Positions 9,951-25,922 of a stretch of DNA of 64,000 nucleotides are shown in pieces. This stretch comes from Anoplolepis gracilipes (Eukaryota > Arthropoda > Insecta > Hymenoptera > Formicidae): contig NC_132972.1 of the NCBI RefSeq assembly GCF_047496725.1, forward strand, positions 16,837,501-16,901,500. The letters run 5' to 3'. The position numbers and the translations under genes were made by a program. Each line of letters starts with the position of its first letter. Within the stretch, counting starts at the first letter, position 1. The notes below the pieces were generated by a model that made no database searches, was not told where the DNA came from, and saw nothing but the letters and a program-made list of their open reading frames with translations.

Positions 9951-12900
9951 TTACTCCTTTGGCACAAATGTTAAAATCAATGTGCTCTAGGGCGAGATGG
10001 GCACTTTATTTGAAAATAACTTTGTCCTACAAAAGTGGTAAAGTTTCAATATTAGATAAAATCGTTAAATACATGTGGAATATAATATGTCTACATATAT
10101 GGATATAAAGCATATATGAAATTTTACCGAGAGATTCGCGAAGATTCTTACCTCACGACTTCTGTCTGTCGAATGTAGTTTGGACTATATGCGACTACAT
10201 TGATCTCTTCCGATACTCGTGGTATTTCAGATAGATCTATAATTGTCGACTCATCTCCTGTCTGGTACACCGCCAGATATCCCGGATTGCCGCTTCTTAG
10301 CCTACAAAAAGAAATTTATTCAAGATTGTGTGCTTTATTCAACAGTGTATTATAGCAACACTTTATAAAGCATATATGTATATATAAGATATGAGATAAG
10401 AATTTATTACATGGGACTGTGTGTGTGTGTATGTGTGCGCGTGCGTGCGCGCATTATTAATTAATCTACCATATTATGTATTTTTTCTTATATGCAGTTA
10501 TATTCTTACAATGCAAAGCATTAATTGTAGTATGTTAATGGTATATGCACACTTACCAACTTCTGTATTATATACAAGAAAGCATGGAACAAGATAAATT
10601 AATTTTTGGTTAGTCTGTTATGTCATATTATACATGCAAAATATTGTAGTTATTTATTTTTAGTTATACATTTTCAGGTATATTTAGTTCTACATTTAGT
10701 TAAAAAAATGCTCACAAAAATTGTATTCATCTGATTTGAAACCGTGTGTATATAAACTCCTCACAATAATTAAAGGAACATCTAAATTTTTTTGAAAAAT
10801 AGGCAAAATTCAATCAACTGTAACTTCGTTAAAAAGGAACAAAATATAAATTTAAAAAAAGCATTTGAAATGTTGAAATCTCTACTTTCGAAAGATTACC
10901 GTTATTTTTACATTTCGAAATGGAATGAGCTATAGTTCATTCGATAGGGAGGATCGAGGGTATAAAAAGCCTAAAAGGGTTTGAGTGCATGGGCCTTAGT
11001 TTCTGAGAAATTTACATGTAAAGTTGAGAATTCAACTAGTTCTGCGTTAAGTACCTTTGATAACTTCACCAAAGCGTGAAGCGCGGTGGCTGAGTAGCCT
11101 AAGACGCGCTCCTAATTTTGTCGTCCGCGGCGAGTGAATGTTGCGGAGTTCAAAACTACGCAGTGCTGCTAACAATTCTTTTTTTTTATTAATTTTGTTA
11201 TTCTTTTTAAATACTAATAATTATATATATATATATATATGTATATATGTGCGTGTATGTGTGTCATATTCTTTATATATTTATTTCAATTATATATTTA
11301 TATATAAATTAACTAGAATTTTGATATATTTTTTTTATGTATTTTTATTTATTATACAATTCGGACATCGTTGTACAATCTTTTGGATGAAAATGAACAT
11401 AGAAATATTGAAAACATAAAGTCGATGCGCACCACGAACATTTTATAAAACTATTGTGCGTTTTACACAAACATTTTATATTGTGTATATTTACAGGGAA
11501 ACATAACTGATTAACATTTTGAAAAATTTTGCGTTCACTTGCCAACTTTGATGCGTACCAAGCATATTGTACCATATTTTTAAATTTCAAGGCACATAAC
11601 ATATAATGTGTTAGTGATTGAATTCTTATTGCATCATCGCGAATTTAATTCAAAATTGCCCAGATATTCTTATTAGCGGAAAAATAATGAGAATTAAAAT
11701 GTCAAAATGCAAGTCAAAATTCTTAATCAGTTATGTTTCCCTGTAAATATACACAATTTAAAATGTTTGTGTAAAACGCACAATAGTTTTATAAAATGTT
11801 CGTGGTGCATGTCGACTTTATGTTTTCAATGTTTCTATGTTAATTTTCATCCAAAAGATTGTACAGCGATGTCCGAATTGTATAATAAATAAAAATACAT
11901 AAAAAAAATATATCAAAATTCTAGTTAATTTATATATAAATATATAATTGAAATAAATATATAAAGAATATGACACACATACACGCACATATATACATAT
12001 ATATATATATATATAATTATTAGTATTTAAAAAGAATAACAAAATTAATAAAAAAAAAGAATTGTTAGCAGCACTGCGTAGTTTTGAACTCCGCAACATT
12101 CACTCGCCGCGGACGACAAAATTAGGAGCGCGTCTTAGGCTACTCAGCCACCGCGCTTCACGCTTTGGTGAAGTTATCAAAGGTACTTAACGCAGAACTA
12201 GTTGAATTCTCAACTTTACATGTAAATTTCTCAGAAACTAAGGCCCATGCACTCAAACCCTTTTAGGCTTTTTATACCCTCGATCCTCCCTATCGAATGA
12301 ACTATAGCTCATTCCATTTCGAAATGTAAAAATAACGGTAATCTTTCGAAAGTAGAGATTTCAACATTTAAAACGTTTGTTTTTTATTTAAATTTCGTTC
12401 ATTTTTAACGAAGTTGCAGTTGATTGAATTTTGCCTATTTTTCAAGAAAATTTAGGTGTTCCTTTATTTGTTGTAAGGAGTTTATATATACAGGGTAGGC
12501 CATTTTAATCTACGCACTGTAATATCTCAAAACCATAAGTTTAAGACAAAAATGTTTCAGACATAAGTTGTATGGTTTTCAGGGAGACATAAGATGGTAC
12601 CATTGGTTTGACCTTGGATAGTCGTTGAAGGTCACGTAAAGGTCATCTTTAATTTCTTAAATGGAACCTACTATTTTTTATTACATATTCTTGTAATTTA
12701 TCTCGAGAACTTTCCAAAATACTATAATAAAATATTTTTTCATTAAATACTTTTCGAGTTATAAGGCTTCAAAGTTGCAGTATTTTGACATAAAATACAA
12801 GATATCTCGTAAAATATTCATTTCTCGATTATCTTACCCTAATACTTTCATGCACAGAATAATGAGACAAATCAATTGGCGTAATTAAAACACATAATTA

Positions 12901-15900
12901 TGTAAAAATGTGTAACTGCTAGTTGCAAATTCAGATTTTTTCTTAAAGATAACTATGTGTTTTCTTTACACCAATTGATTCATCTCATTATTCTGTGCAT
13001 AAAAGCATTAGGGTAAGATAATCGAAAAATTAATATTTTATGAGATATTTCGTATTTTATGTCAAAATATTGGAACTTTTAAGCCTCATAACTCGAAAAG
13101 TACTTAATCAAAAGAAGTTTTATTATAGTGTTTTGGAAAGTTCTCGACGTAAGCTACAAGAATATGTAAAAATATATAAGGTGTCTCATTTAAGTAATTC
13201 AAGGTGACCTTCATATAACTCTCAAACGACTATCCAAGGTCAAACCAATGGTATCATCTTACCTTTCGAAACCATACACATTTATTTGAAACATTTTTCC
13301 CTAAAATGCTTTATTTTCGAGATATTCGACCGTTTCCAAACTTTTGGGCCTCCCTGTATATATATCCCTTTCTAAAAAAAAGGTATGTTATTGACATTGT
13401 CATCGCTTTTCCGCTTTTTTTCTTTAATTTAATTTTTACAAGTTGTCACACAAACTGTCAAAATTTGACAGCAGCAGACGACACTCGCGAAGCAAGACGC
13501 AATAACGCACTTGACGAGACATCAAGACAACCAATCAACATCGCGGAAAAGCGACAATGTCATCAACGTGCCTTTTTTAGAGAAAGGGATATATATATAC
13601 AGGGTGTCTCATAACTAACGAGCCAACGCTCGTGAGCGGATAGAGCGGGTTAAATGGAATAGAAAAGTCCTGTACCATTTTACGATTTTCAGAATAATTA
13701 TTGAGAAATTAATTTACAAAGATCGGCAAATCCGGCGCGAGTATCAGCCCGCCGCAAAAAAGATGGCGAGAAGGACGGCCCACCGCTAGGCCGGTCGCTA
13801 AATAATAATCGCTAATCTATTGTTCTTATCAACGTTTCTCGTCTATGCCGCTGGTAACCGCGAGGCAATGGCGCCTATTTACGCCGCGCGCGCTTAGCGA
13901 TCGTCCTTAAGGGCCGTCCTTCTCGCCATCTTTTTTGCGGCAGGCTGATACTCGCGCCGGATTTGCCGATCTTTGTAAAGTAATTTCTCAATAATTATTC
14001 TGAAAATCGCAAAATGGTACAGGACTTTTCTATTCCATTTAACCCGCTTTACCCGCTCACGAGCGTTGGCTCATTAGTTATGAGACACCCTGTATACAGG
14101 ATGTCCCGAAAATGCCGGTAAATATTTTAATGACAGGTTCTTTAGAACATTTTAAGGCGAAAAATTTAATACAAAAAAGGCGAGGCTACAATAGTTTTCA
14201 AATTAGAAAGATTTAAAGATCACGAATGACAGGACTAGAATTTCGCGCACTCAGGTACGGCAAAATAACAAGTGATAAAAGAATTAGATAAATTAGATAA
14301 ATTCATAGAAACACTTTTATCACTTGTTATTTTGCCGTATCTGAGCGCTCGAAATTCTAGTCCCGTCATTCCTAATCTTTAAATCTTTCTAATTTGAAAA
14401 CTATTATAGCCTTGACATTTTGTATTAAACTTTTCGTTTTAAAATGTTCTAAAGAACCTGCCATTAGAATATTTATCGGTCATTTCAAGACACCTTGTAT
14501 ATATATATATACATATATAGACATTATCATCGCTTTTCTGCGATGCTGATTGGTTGTCTCGATGTCTCATTGTCAAGTGCGTTATTGCGACTTGCTTCGC
14601 GCGTATCGTCTGCAGTTGTCAAATTTTGACAGTTTGTGTGATAACTTGTAAATAATTAAATTACAGGAAAGTTAAAAAAAAAAGATAAAAAAAACGAAGA
14701 AGAGAAAAAGAAAGACAAAAAAAGTTACATATATTATATATGTATATATTGTATATGATGAGTCTATGTGTAAACTTTTCGCATGATATTACATACATAT
14801 TAATTATGTAATTTATATTTGTGTAATTAATAGAAAAAAGAATAAGAGATGGAAGAAAGAAGGAGAAGAGATATAATATTAAATAAAGAAAGAGAAAGAG
14901 AGAGAAAGGAAGAAAAAGAAAGAAAGATGCTTTCTTAAAACTAACTGTAAATATTAAAATTAAATATTCCACAATCAACTAGCATTGCAGACAAAAAACT
15001 TTAACGCTTAACTTTAGCATAATACACAATATATATATACTCATACAACATAATATAAACATACATAAAATAAATAGCACGCGCGTTGCGCGCACTTAAA
15101 ATGTCTAGTATATATATATAAACATGAGATGTAATACATTAGATGTGCCAAAAGTACCGTGAGAGAATATGGGCCAAGATATGCAATGTCAATTCAGTTG
15201 TGCACAAGAGTGCGTGTTTTGTGTGTGTGTGTGTGTGTGTATGTGTGTGTGTGTTGTGTGCGTGTGTGTGCGCGCGCGTGGGTGCGTGCGCGTGCGCACC
15301 TGATAGTCTATTCAATTATCCAATTAAATCTGATTTCATTCATGTACTATAGCATGCATTTATTCTTAATCTTTCTTGTGTATAAATTAGAGATATTTAA
15401 ATAGAAAAATAAATAACGCGCACGAGTGTTTAAAAGATTAATTTTTAAATCTACTGATTAGCACAAGTCAATAATACATATTTTAGTAATTTCATGACTA
15501 GTCGCTCTATATTTTTTAAAAATAGTTCAAATATAAATATTAAATAATTTTACTTTTGTTAAATTGTACATTAAAAATTAATGATTATTACGCATAAATA
15601 TTGCATGGGTAAACTCACCTCGCGTATACGAAGACAGTTTCGTTTATTACTCTAAACGTTGTACTCCCGTGAAGGAATGTCAAACCCTTTCGAGCACTTG
15701 ATAAGGTTGCAAATGCATTTTTCGCGGAAATGATGTCATTTAATCGAAGAATTGGCGTGCCCGGTAACAGCATTGTCATCAATACAAAGCTATCAGAAAC
15801 ATTGCCAGGCATAAGTTGCCTCAAAGAATGTTGTTTATCATTGAGCTACAATTGAACAACAAAACTATGACTTTATTTAATAATTACTATAGATTCTAAT

Positions 15901-18773
15901 ATAAAAAGTAAAGAGAAAAATGGTTTTACAGTATCTCAACGAACAGTAAAAACTAATTTTAAATATAAAAAAAATAATACAAATTACATAATAAAAACTA
16001 ATTTTGCCAAGGATACTTACATTCCATGCAGGCCATTGGCAATTTTGAGCCACTGCGATATACTTTTATGCAATACAGTCGCATTGATGCTCGCATTGGC
16101 AGTGATGAGGAAATGTGAACTTTGCGGTAAGTCAATTACTGTTTTTTTCTCATTGTAAACTTGTAAGATGTCTGCACTAATATCGTCTTGCAACGCAAAT
16201 AATCTACCGTACAAATATATTAATATTTAAACGAGATGTAATCACAGATTAACAATGTAAAAACAAACGTACCCTTTACCATCAGTCTCATTACGGACTA
16301 TTTCTTGCCATCTTGTTAATATCGCAGCGTTTTCCGGACGATCGCGCGTATAAACGTGCATCAAGGATTGATAATTATTTATTTCTACAGGAAGAAGGCT
16401 CCTAGACTCATCACGAAGTTGTAGATCTGTTAAAAACGATGTATTCGCTAAGCGAAAGCCACTAATTCCTAATTTCAGCCAATGAATTAAGATATCCTTA
16501 AATAATATAAAAAGGTTAAATATATATAAAATATATAATACATAAATATGTATAAAAAGGTTAAATGTACCAGTTAAAAATAAAGAGCAATAAACTTACT
16601 CCAAATTCTTTCACAACTTCTGGATTGTTGTAATTCAAGTCAGGCTGTGACTTATTGAATTGATGAAGATAATATTGCCCTCTTTGTTCATTCCATTCCC
16701 ATGCAGATTCACCATATATGCTCAACTGTAAAGTATATTTACTTAGATACGTATTAAATGCAAATTTATTTTTCCAGCTGTCATACAAAATGTTATGGAG
16801 ACTTGACTAACCCAATTATTTGGAGGACTTTTTGTTTCTTTTCCACCATTAATATCAGTTATTCCATCAGCCCATACATAATAGGATGTAAAGGGATCCT
16901 GCCTATCTACAGATCGTTGAACCATGGATGTTCTATAGCAGAATGGTTGGGATCCAACTCCAAAAAGACTTGTTGATCATTTTCTGTTGCAACTTTGATA
17001 AGACTTTCTAAGTCGCTAATGTTTCCTAATTTCGATTTAATGACTCTGAAATCTTCAGTTGCTCCTGTAATGTAAAGATTTTTTTATTAATACATATATT
17101 TTAGAATACATATGTATTTATAAGATATAAGAATATTTTATACAAAGCAAACAAATATTCTATGTATTTCTTGAAAAAATTTTTACGTACCATCTGCATT
17201 TTCCTTCACTATTGATGAGAGAGAGATAGCCTTGATGTGTTGATCTTTCAAATCATTTAACACAGATTCCAGTCCTTTCAAGTTGTTGTTAAGAGAATCT
17301 GAGATATCCAACTGAATAATTGGACTTTCTTCCCAGAATTTTTTCGGCTCAGGTGCTGAACATTTTGGTGCCATCGCAATAATAGCTATAGCACCAGCCA
17401 ACATGCCTGCCCACAACAGCCAAAAAAGGATAAATAAGGCCCATCTCAGTTTTACCCAGAATGGATCGTTGGCAAACTTCATCAGCTCTTCCTTGTTCAT
17501 TCCTGCGCATCTTTTTTTAGTTCAATATCGATCTTAACGTCGTCATTCTCAGAGATAAATTTCACCTATTTGAAGAAACCACAGAGAGTAACGTAGAGAA
17601 TAAAAGAACTTCTTTCCAAACATCTATATTAATTAAATACATATTATTGCTGTAAATACTTGTATAAAAATGATTTATATTTTTTAATCTCAATATTTTT
17701 TTTACATGTATTATTATATTCTTTAATCTCAATATTTTTTTTAAATGTCATATTGTATGATCATGCAGATATAAAATCAAATTAATTTGTGATTATTATC
17801 TTATTAAGTTATTAATTAAAATTGATAAAATTGAATATTTAAATATACATTGCAAGTGAGTTTCACATATTGAGAAGTCATCGAGTATATTAGAATAAAA
17901 ATATATTTAAAGTAAATTTAAAATTTCCTTGCATGATGCAACTTCTTTGGAAATTTACATACTTTTTAAAGTTTAATTAGCTTGTTATTTTCTTTTTGTT
18001 ATTTATAGCTTTCTGAAACACAGTGCATTTTCTTGACATGTGTAAAAAAAATATATATATATATATCGTATAATTGAATCTTGCAAATGTCAAACGAGAA
18101 CAGATTTGTGAGAATAACCGCGGGAGCAATCGATTACAATGGCGAGAATACGCGTATCCATTATAATAAGACATTACAAGCCTATTAAACATTAATTGTA
18201 AGATAAACAATGAGATACACACACATACAAGTATTTCTCACACAATTTTAGAAATAAATCTTATCTAATTCATGAATAATCAGAGAAATATTATCTCTCG
18301 AGAACATTTCATATGTGAAGACCAATCAGAAAACACATCCAATTGCTTTACGATTTATATGCCTGATTTTTGTCATATTTATAACGAAATATAACGAGTA
18401 AAGAGATATTTAAACCAACTTTGGTCTCTGGTCATATAAATGTTATCAAAATATTTTCGTCGCAGTTTTTAACTGTCATATCTCACGAAGTGCTTCAGAA
18501 AATTAAATTGTTATATAATTGTGAAAGGTTTTAGATGTGAAGAGTCCTCGAATTTACCTCGATGTTATCCTTCTCGGTGATTTTGGCGGTGCTATCGTCC
18601 TCCTGGAGCATCCGCTCGTGGGCACCCTCGTCCAAATCCTCGCCGTTTTGTTTGCCCATATCGACGTGCTCGTCGTGAGATACTACCTCCTTAGACTTGG
18701 ACGTGGTAACGACTGAGGTGGGCGTTTCTTTTACATCGCCGTTCACCTCACTGCTATCTCTCCCACTCTCCAT
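9951..18773 (-). CDS. SLC3A2: Amino-acid transporter heavy chain (CD98hc/4F2-like)
   Basis: Nine coding exons can be traced: 18558-18773, 17191-17565, 16812-17064, 16600-16725, 16273-16496, 16021-16203, 15619-15845, 10152-10301 and 9951-10026, all with GT-AG junctions. About 610 aa are encoded. The family is a type II membrane glycoprotein that pairs with SLC7 light chains. Here there is an acidic cytosolic N-terminus (exon 1), FANDPFWVKLRWALF before one membrane helix (LFWLLWAGMLAGAIAIIAMA), and then the KCS cysteine position used for the light-chain disulfide. After that comes an amylase-like ectodomain (SYYVWADGI, NNW, GISGFRLANT, SLRQLMPG). Three single-base indels (near 17500, 16918 and about 16050) and an in-frame TAG at 9987-9989, 12 codons before the end, interrupt the frame. 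Either assembly errors or decay could explain them. Exon 7 is separated from exon 8 by a 5.3-kb repeat-filled intron. Confidence 0.88.
11080..11169 (+). other. tRNA-like sequence with pol III A and B boxes
   Basis: TGGCTGAGTAG fits the A-box consensus TRGYNNARNNG, and GAGTTCAAAAC about 58 bp later approximates the B box. An arm TGCGG-loop-ACGCA forms around the B box with one mismatch. The long spacing resembles a class II (Ser/Leu) tRNA, but the acceptor stem pairs poorly. It is therefore a tRNA-derived or tRNA-mimicking block, not a functional tRNA gene. An inverted copy is at 12068-12158. Confidence 0.5.
12068..12158 (-). other. Inverted copy of the tRNA-like pol III promoter block
   Basis: The sequence is the mirror of 11080-11169 in the opposite arm of the foldback, with A box and B box both preserved. 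If transcribed, the two blocks would fire toward each other and produce overlapping complementary RNAs (inference). Confidence 0.45.
12491..13356. repeat. CAGGGTAGG-family foldback MITE, complete copy
   Basis: It starts CAGGGTAGGCCATTTTAATC after TA and ends CCCTG before TA. The two halves are imperfect reverse complements: the blocks around GGTTTGACCTTGGATAGTCG mirror CGACTATCCAAGGTCAAACC. Copy 2 is at 33791-51930, split by the Polinton, and a truncated copy is at 20390-20716. The TA duplication and CAGGG ends suggest mobilisation by a Tc1/mariner-type transposase. Confidence 0.75.
13366..13590. repeat. Foldback block around ATATCCCTTTCT
   Basis: ATCCCTTTCTAAAAAAAAGG at the left mirrors CCTTTTTTAGAGAAAGGGAT at the right, and a block of GACATTGTCATCGCTTTTCCGC type also recurs inverted. 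An inverted copy of the inner part is at 14518-14650, so 13366-14650 looks like one symmetric element split by two later MITEs. Confidence 0.55.
13600..14092. repeat. CAGGGTGTCTC foldback MITE with TA duplication
   Basis: Ends CAGGGTGTCTCATAACTAA and TTAGTTATGAGACACCCTG form a long inverted repeat with TA on both sides. The arms run to the centre near 13850. Non-coding. Confidence 0.75.
14097..14497. repeat. CAGGATGTCCC foldback MITE with TA duplication
   Basis: It lies directly beside the previous element, separated by TATA. The ends CAGGATGTC and GACACCTTG and the internal blocks (ATGACAGGTTCTTTAGAACA, CTAGAATTTCGAG) are mirrored about 14290. Confidence 0.7.
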
Positions 18774-19051
18774 AGTCGCACGAATAGATCAAGGATGCGT
18801 TTATCTCTTCTCTTCTTGTCACTCACTTGAGAAAAGAGCTTATGCACATATATATGTATATATGTATGTATGTATGTAGATATATATTTGTTGCGCTAGG
18901 CTAGATCTTTTGTAAACGCGGCAAATGCGATAACACGCGAACAATGAACAATGACAACTCGACAGCTGGCAGCCACTCCGGTAACCGAGAACTTCGAGAC
19001 GAGTGCGGAATAGTGCGGTAATCCGTGCACTGTCGATAGGTCGACAAGATA
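18774..19051. promoter_or_regulatory. 5' flank of SLC3A2
   Basis: This is the short, moderately GC stretch upstream of the SLC3A2 start. It includes a TATATATGTATATATG tract near 18846. No initiator or TATA box can be assigned with confidence. Beyond it lies a MITE, so the proximal promoter must be compact. Confidence 0.3.
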
Positions 19052-19053
19052 TA

Positions 19054-19446
19054 CAGGGTGTTCGACAATAGGTGGGACAAAATTGAAAGGGTGATTTTAC
19101 ATGATAAAATAAGACAAAAATCAAGAATAACAAAATTGTTATGAAGGCTTCGTTTTTTAGTTATAAATATTTGAAAATTTGCGTGACAGGTGCCCAAAGC
19201 ATGGTAATCCGCAAAATTTTTGACGTGCGTAGGCTACATCGACTGAATCGCTCTCAAAATATATTCTGTGACGCAAAAGTATGCAGCGAATTGCCGAGTT
19301 TTAAATATCTTTTACACAAACTTTCAAATATTTATAACTAAAAAACGAAGTCTCCATAACAATTTGTTTATTCTTGATTTTTGTTTTATTTTATCATGTA
19401 GAATCACACTCCTTAAATTTTGTCCCACCTGTTGTCAAATACCCTG
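19054..19446. repeat. CAGGGTGTTCGAC foldback MITE with TA duplication
   Basis: CAGGGTGTTCGACAATAGG at the left mirrors the right end, which finishes ACCCTG. TA lies on both sides. The arms, which contain GTTTTTTAGTTATAAATATT, pair about a centre near 19250. It lies just upstream of SLC3A2. Confidence 0.75.
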
Positions 19447-19629
19447 TATATTTCGATAAAAGCTTAAACAATAAGCTGCGAAATAGGTATATTGATAGGT
19501 GATAATGGTCCAAAAATAATAAAAAATTTTATTTTAATTTTAAATAAATATATTAATTAAATAATATATTAATTAATAACCCGTTTGTACATATGCCACC
19601 ATCTGTGTAAAAAAGTTTCTTATATTTAA

Positions 19630-19907
19630 CCCTTGTCAGTCACACTTCTCGAGAATCCCGTACCGGTCACACTGGGTGAAATACACCCCAGCGTGTTTGC
19701 ACGTGTATAAAAAATTGTAGGTGACCTTAAAAAAAAAAAAAAATATCCTGTTGTAGTTTAAGCCTTCTTTAAAAAGACTGTATAGGTTTGATTTGCAAAA
19801 AATAATTTAACATATGTAAAAATATATGTATTTCCATTGGTTTATTGGATCGTTTTCGAAGTCAAAAAAACGCTGGGGTGTATTTTACCCAGTGTGACTG
19901 TTAAGGG
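19630..19907. repeat. TTAA-flanked MITE (piggyBac-like)
   Basis: CCCTTGTCAGTCACAC at the left and GTGTGACTGTTAAGGG at the right form TIRs, with TTAA at 19626-19629 and 19908-19911. Inner blocks GGTGAAATACACCCCAGCG and CGCTGGGGTGTATTTTACC are also inverted. A TTAA duplication is the hallmark of piggyBac elements. Confidence 0.7.
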
Positions 19908-20165
19908 TTAATTGGTAATGATTTTAGTTTTTTAGATATAGTCAAAGGATGAATCCAAATATGATATTAGAATTCATTAGAAACTTCAAAACTCAAAATG
20001 AATTCAATATGGCAAACTGAAATTTTTAAAATGTCGGAATTGGTATATCTTATTTTCAATAAGTGATTCATCCTTTTCATCAGCGATGTTTGATCTGCCA
20101 TTTAACAAAATTTTGACATTAATTTAGATTTATTAGTAATCTCAACAATTTTGGAATACTCATTT

Positions 20166-20201
<36 letters not shown>

Positions 20202-20389
20202 CTGGCAAGAATATACAAAAAAAATGATATGAGAAAAAAGTATAAATAAAAATCCTGAAAAATTTAGAAAAATATAAGTTTTACAGAAAAAGACTCTAAG
20301 GCAAGATCAATAAGAAAAGATCCGATTATCTAAGGCAAAATGTTCTATTCATTTTTTTCATTTATTTTATAATTTATAATAAAAAGTAT

Positions 20390-20716
20390 CATGACAAACT
20401 TTAAAATATGTCAAGAAATTTTTAACCAAAAAAAGTTTTATTATAGTGTTATGGAAAGCTCTCGAGGTAACCTACAAAAATATACAATTAAAAATAGGAT
20501 GTTCCATTTAAGAAATTAAAAGTAACCTTCACGTGACCTTCCCTTTCGAAACCATACAATTTTTTGGCCAATTAGAAATTCGTGCTGGTAGTAAGTAGTA
20601 CAATAACGGAAAAGTTTTCCTTTTCTGCTTTCTGCTTTTCTACCAAGATTTGAATCGGACCTAAAATTTATATTTTTCGAGATTTTTCAGGGCTTTCATA
20701 CTTTTTCCTCACCCTG
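20390..20716. repeat. Truncated copy of the CAGGGTAGG foldback family
   Basis: Blocks such as TTATTATAGTGTTATGGAAAG and CCTTTCGAAACCATACAA match the second half of the copy at 12491-13356. It ends ACCCTG followed by TA. The preceding 19912-20389 is AT-rich with a CT microsatellite (20170-20198) and no recognisable gene. Confidence 0.6.
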
Positions 20717-21118
20717 TATATACTTATGTGCGCGTATATGGCACAGACTTCTATATAATATACTAGACTGCAAACGGCTGCTTATCAGACGTACCCATTT
20801 TTTAGAGCGCATGCGTGAAATAGAGAACCAAAGGCTGTCTGCTAGGACTTAAACAGTTTTAGATTATAAAATAATCTTATAATATTAAAACTAACCCAGG
20901 TAGCACAGGTTCGTTTTAAAAACGTTTCACAAATGTTTCTGCGAAACGTTTTAAAACCGGCTTTCGAAAACGTTTTTAATTGGTATAAATGTCCACTTAA
21001 GAAACGTTAAGGGAAACGTTATTTTCTAACAAAAAAAAACGTTTAAGAAACGGTCAAAATACCGTTTTCTTTCCTTTATTTGTAAAAAATTTGTTTATTC
21101 ACGGATTCAATAAAATAA

Positions 21119-21162
<44 letters not shown>

Positions 21163-21323
21163 TTATTTTATTGAATCTATTGAAAAATAATGCATATATA
21201 TATATATATATGCATTATTTTATTGAATCCGTGAATAAACAATCATATTTATTATATATATATATATATTAAATTTAGTTCAATTTTATTAAAATATATA
21301 TATATATATATATAAATAATGTG

Positions 21324-21377
<54 letters not shown>

Positions 21378-21935
21378 TGAACGCATTATTTTATTATTAT
21401 TTTATAAGAAAACAAATCTTTTTCACGCATAAAAACTGTTTTTTTCTTTTATAAAATAAATATATGTATACAATATGTTCATATATAGTAGTTTATATTG
21501 CCTGTATATTATAATAAGATTATAATCAAAAATATATAAAGTACAAATCATAATAAAGTATTTTAAAATAAAGTTCTTATTTAAAAAAAAAACATTTAAA
21601 CATATAATAATTATACCAAAGAATGAAAAAAAAATTAACACATACATAAAATGAAAAAAAATTGACACATTTTTCCAGGAATATAACTTTTTTGTCTTGT
21701 ATACTTATTATGTTTAAATCTCAACATAGAACAATTTTATCTTAAAATTATTTTAAAATTTAATAAATGTTAACCTAATTTTAACTTAAAAAATAAAAAA
21801 AATTACAACAAAAATAAAATTTAAAAAAAATTAACTTTTTTTAATTATTCCAAGAATATAATTATTTTCTTGTACTTATGTTTCAATCACAGAACTGTGT
21901 TATCTTAAAATCTAATAAATCTTAACTTAAAATTT

Positions 21936-25709
<3,774 letters not shown>

Positions 25710-25922
25710 TTTATAATCTGAAATAAACAAAACATTAAACAGAATAAGCAGAAAGTGCTTATTGCATTTCATCAACAATTTTTTCTTCAATATAAAATTA
25801 ATATTGCAGACATTTAAAATTAACTTTAAATTTTACAAAATAAAATAATATATATTCACATAAACCTATAAATAATATACGTATATAAAATTATATACAA
25901 TAAAATAAAAGGAATACATTAA

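Larger units (their letters stand above)
10749..12489. repeat. 1.7-kb foldback element with tRNA-like block in each arm
   Basis: Arms 10749-11500 and 11725-12489 are near-perfect reverse complements around a centre near 11610. Mirrored open frames (11138-11419 plus, 11818-12099 minus) are a product of this symmetry. Near the middle of each arm is a tRNA-like stretch (see 11080-11169). Confidence 0.8.
10302..15618 (-). other. Large SLC3A2 intron built from nested foldback elements
   Basis: Between coding exons 7 and 8 there is no host coding sequence. The intron holds foldbacks at 10749-12489, 12491-13356, 13366-13590, 13600-14092 and 14097-14497, plus an inverted partial copy at 14518-14650. 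The rest is AT-rich DNA and a TG/CG microsatellite at 15218-15298. The other SLC3A2 introns downstream of intron 1 are only about 75-210 bp. Confidence 0.8.

Noticed and set aside
11080..11169. Functional tRNA-Ser or tRNA-Leu gene
   Set aside because: A and B boxes are present, but the acceptor stem pairs poorly, the T arm has a mismatch and it sits in a repeat. I kept it only as tRNA-like.
11138..12099. Paired 93-aa ORFs as genes
   Set aside because: They are mirror images produced by the foldback arms and have low-complexity Tyr/Ile text.
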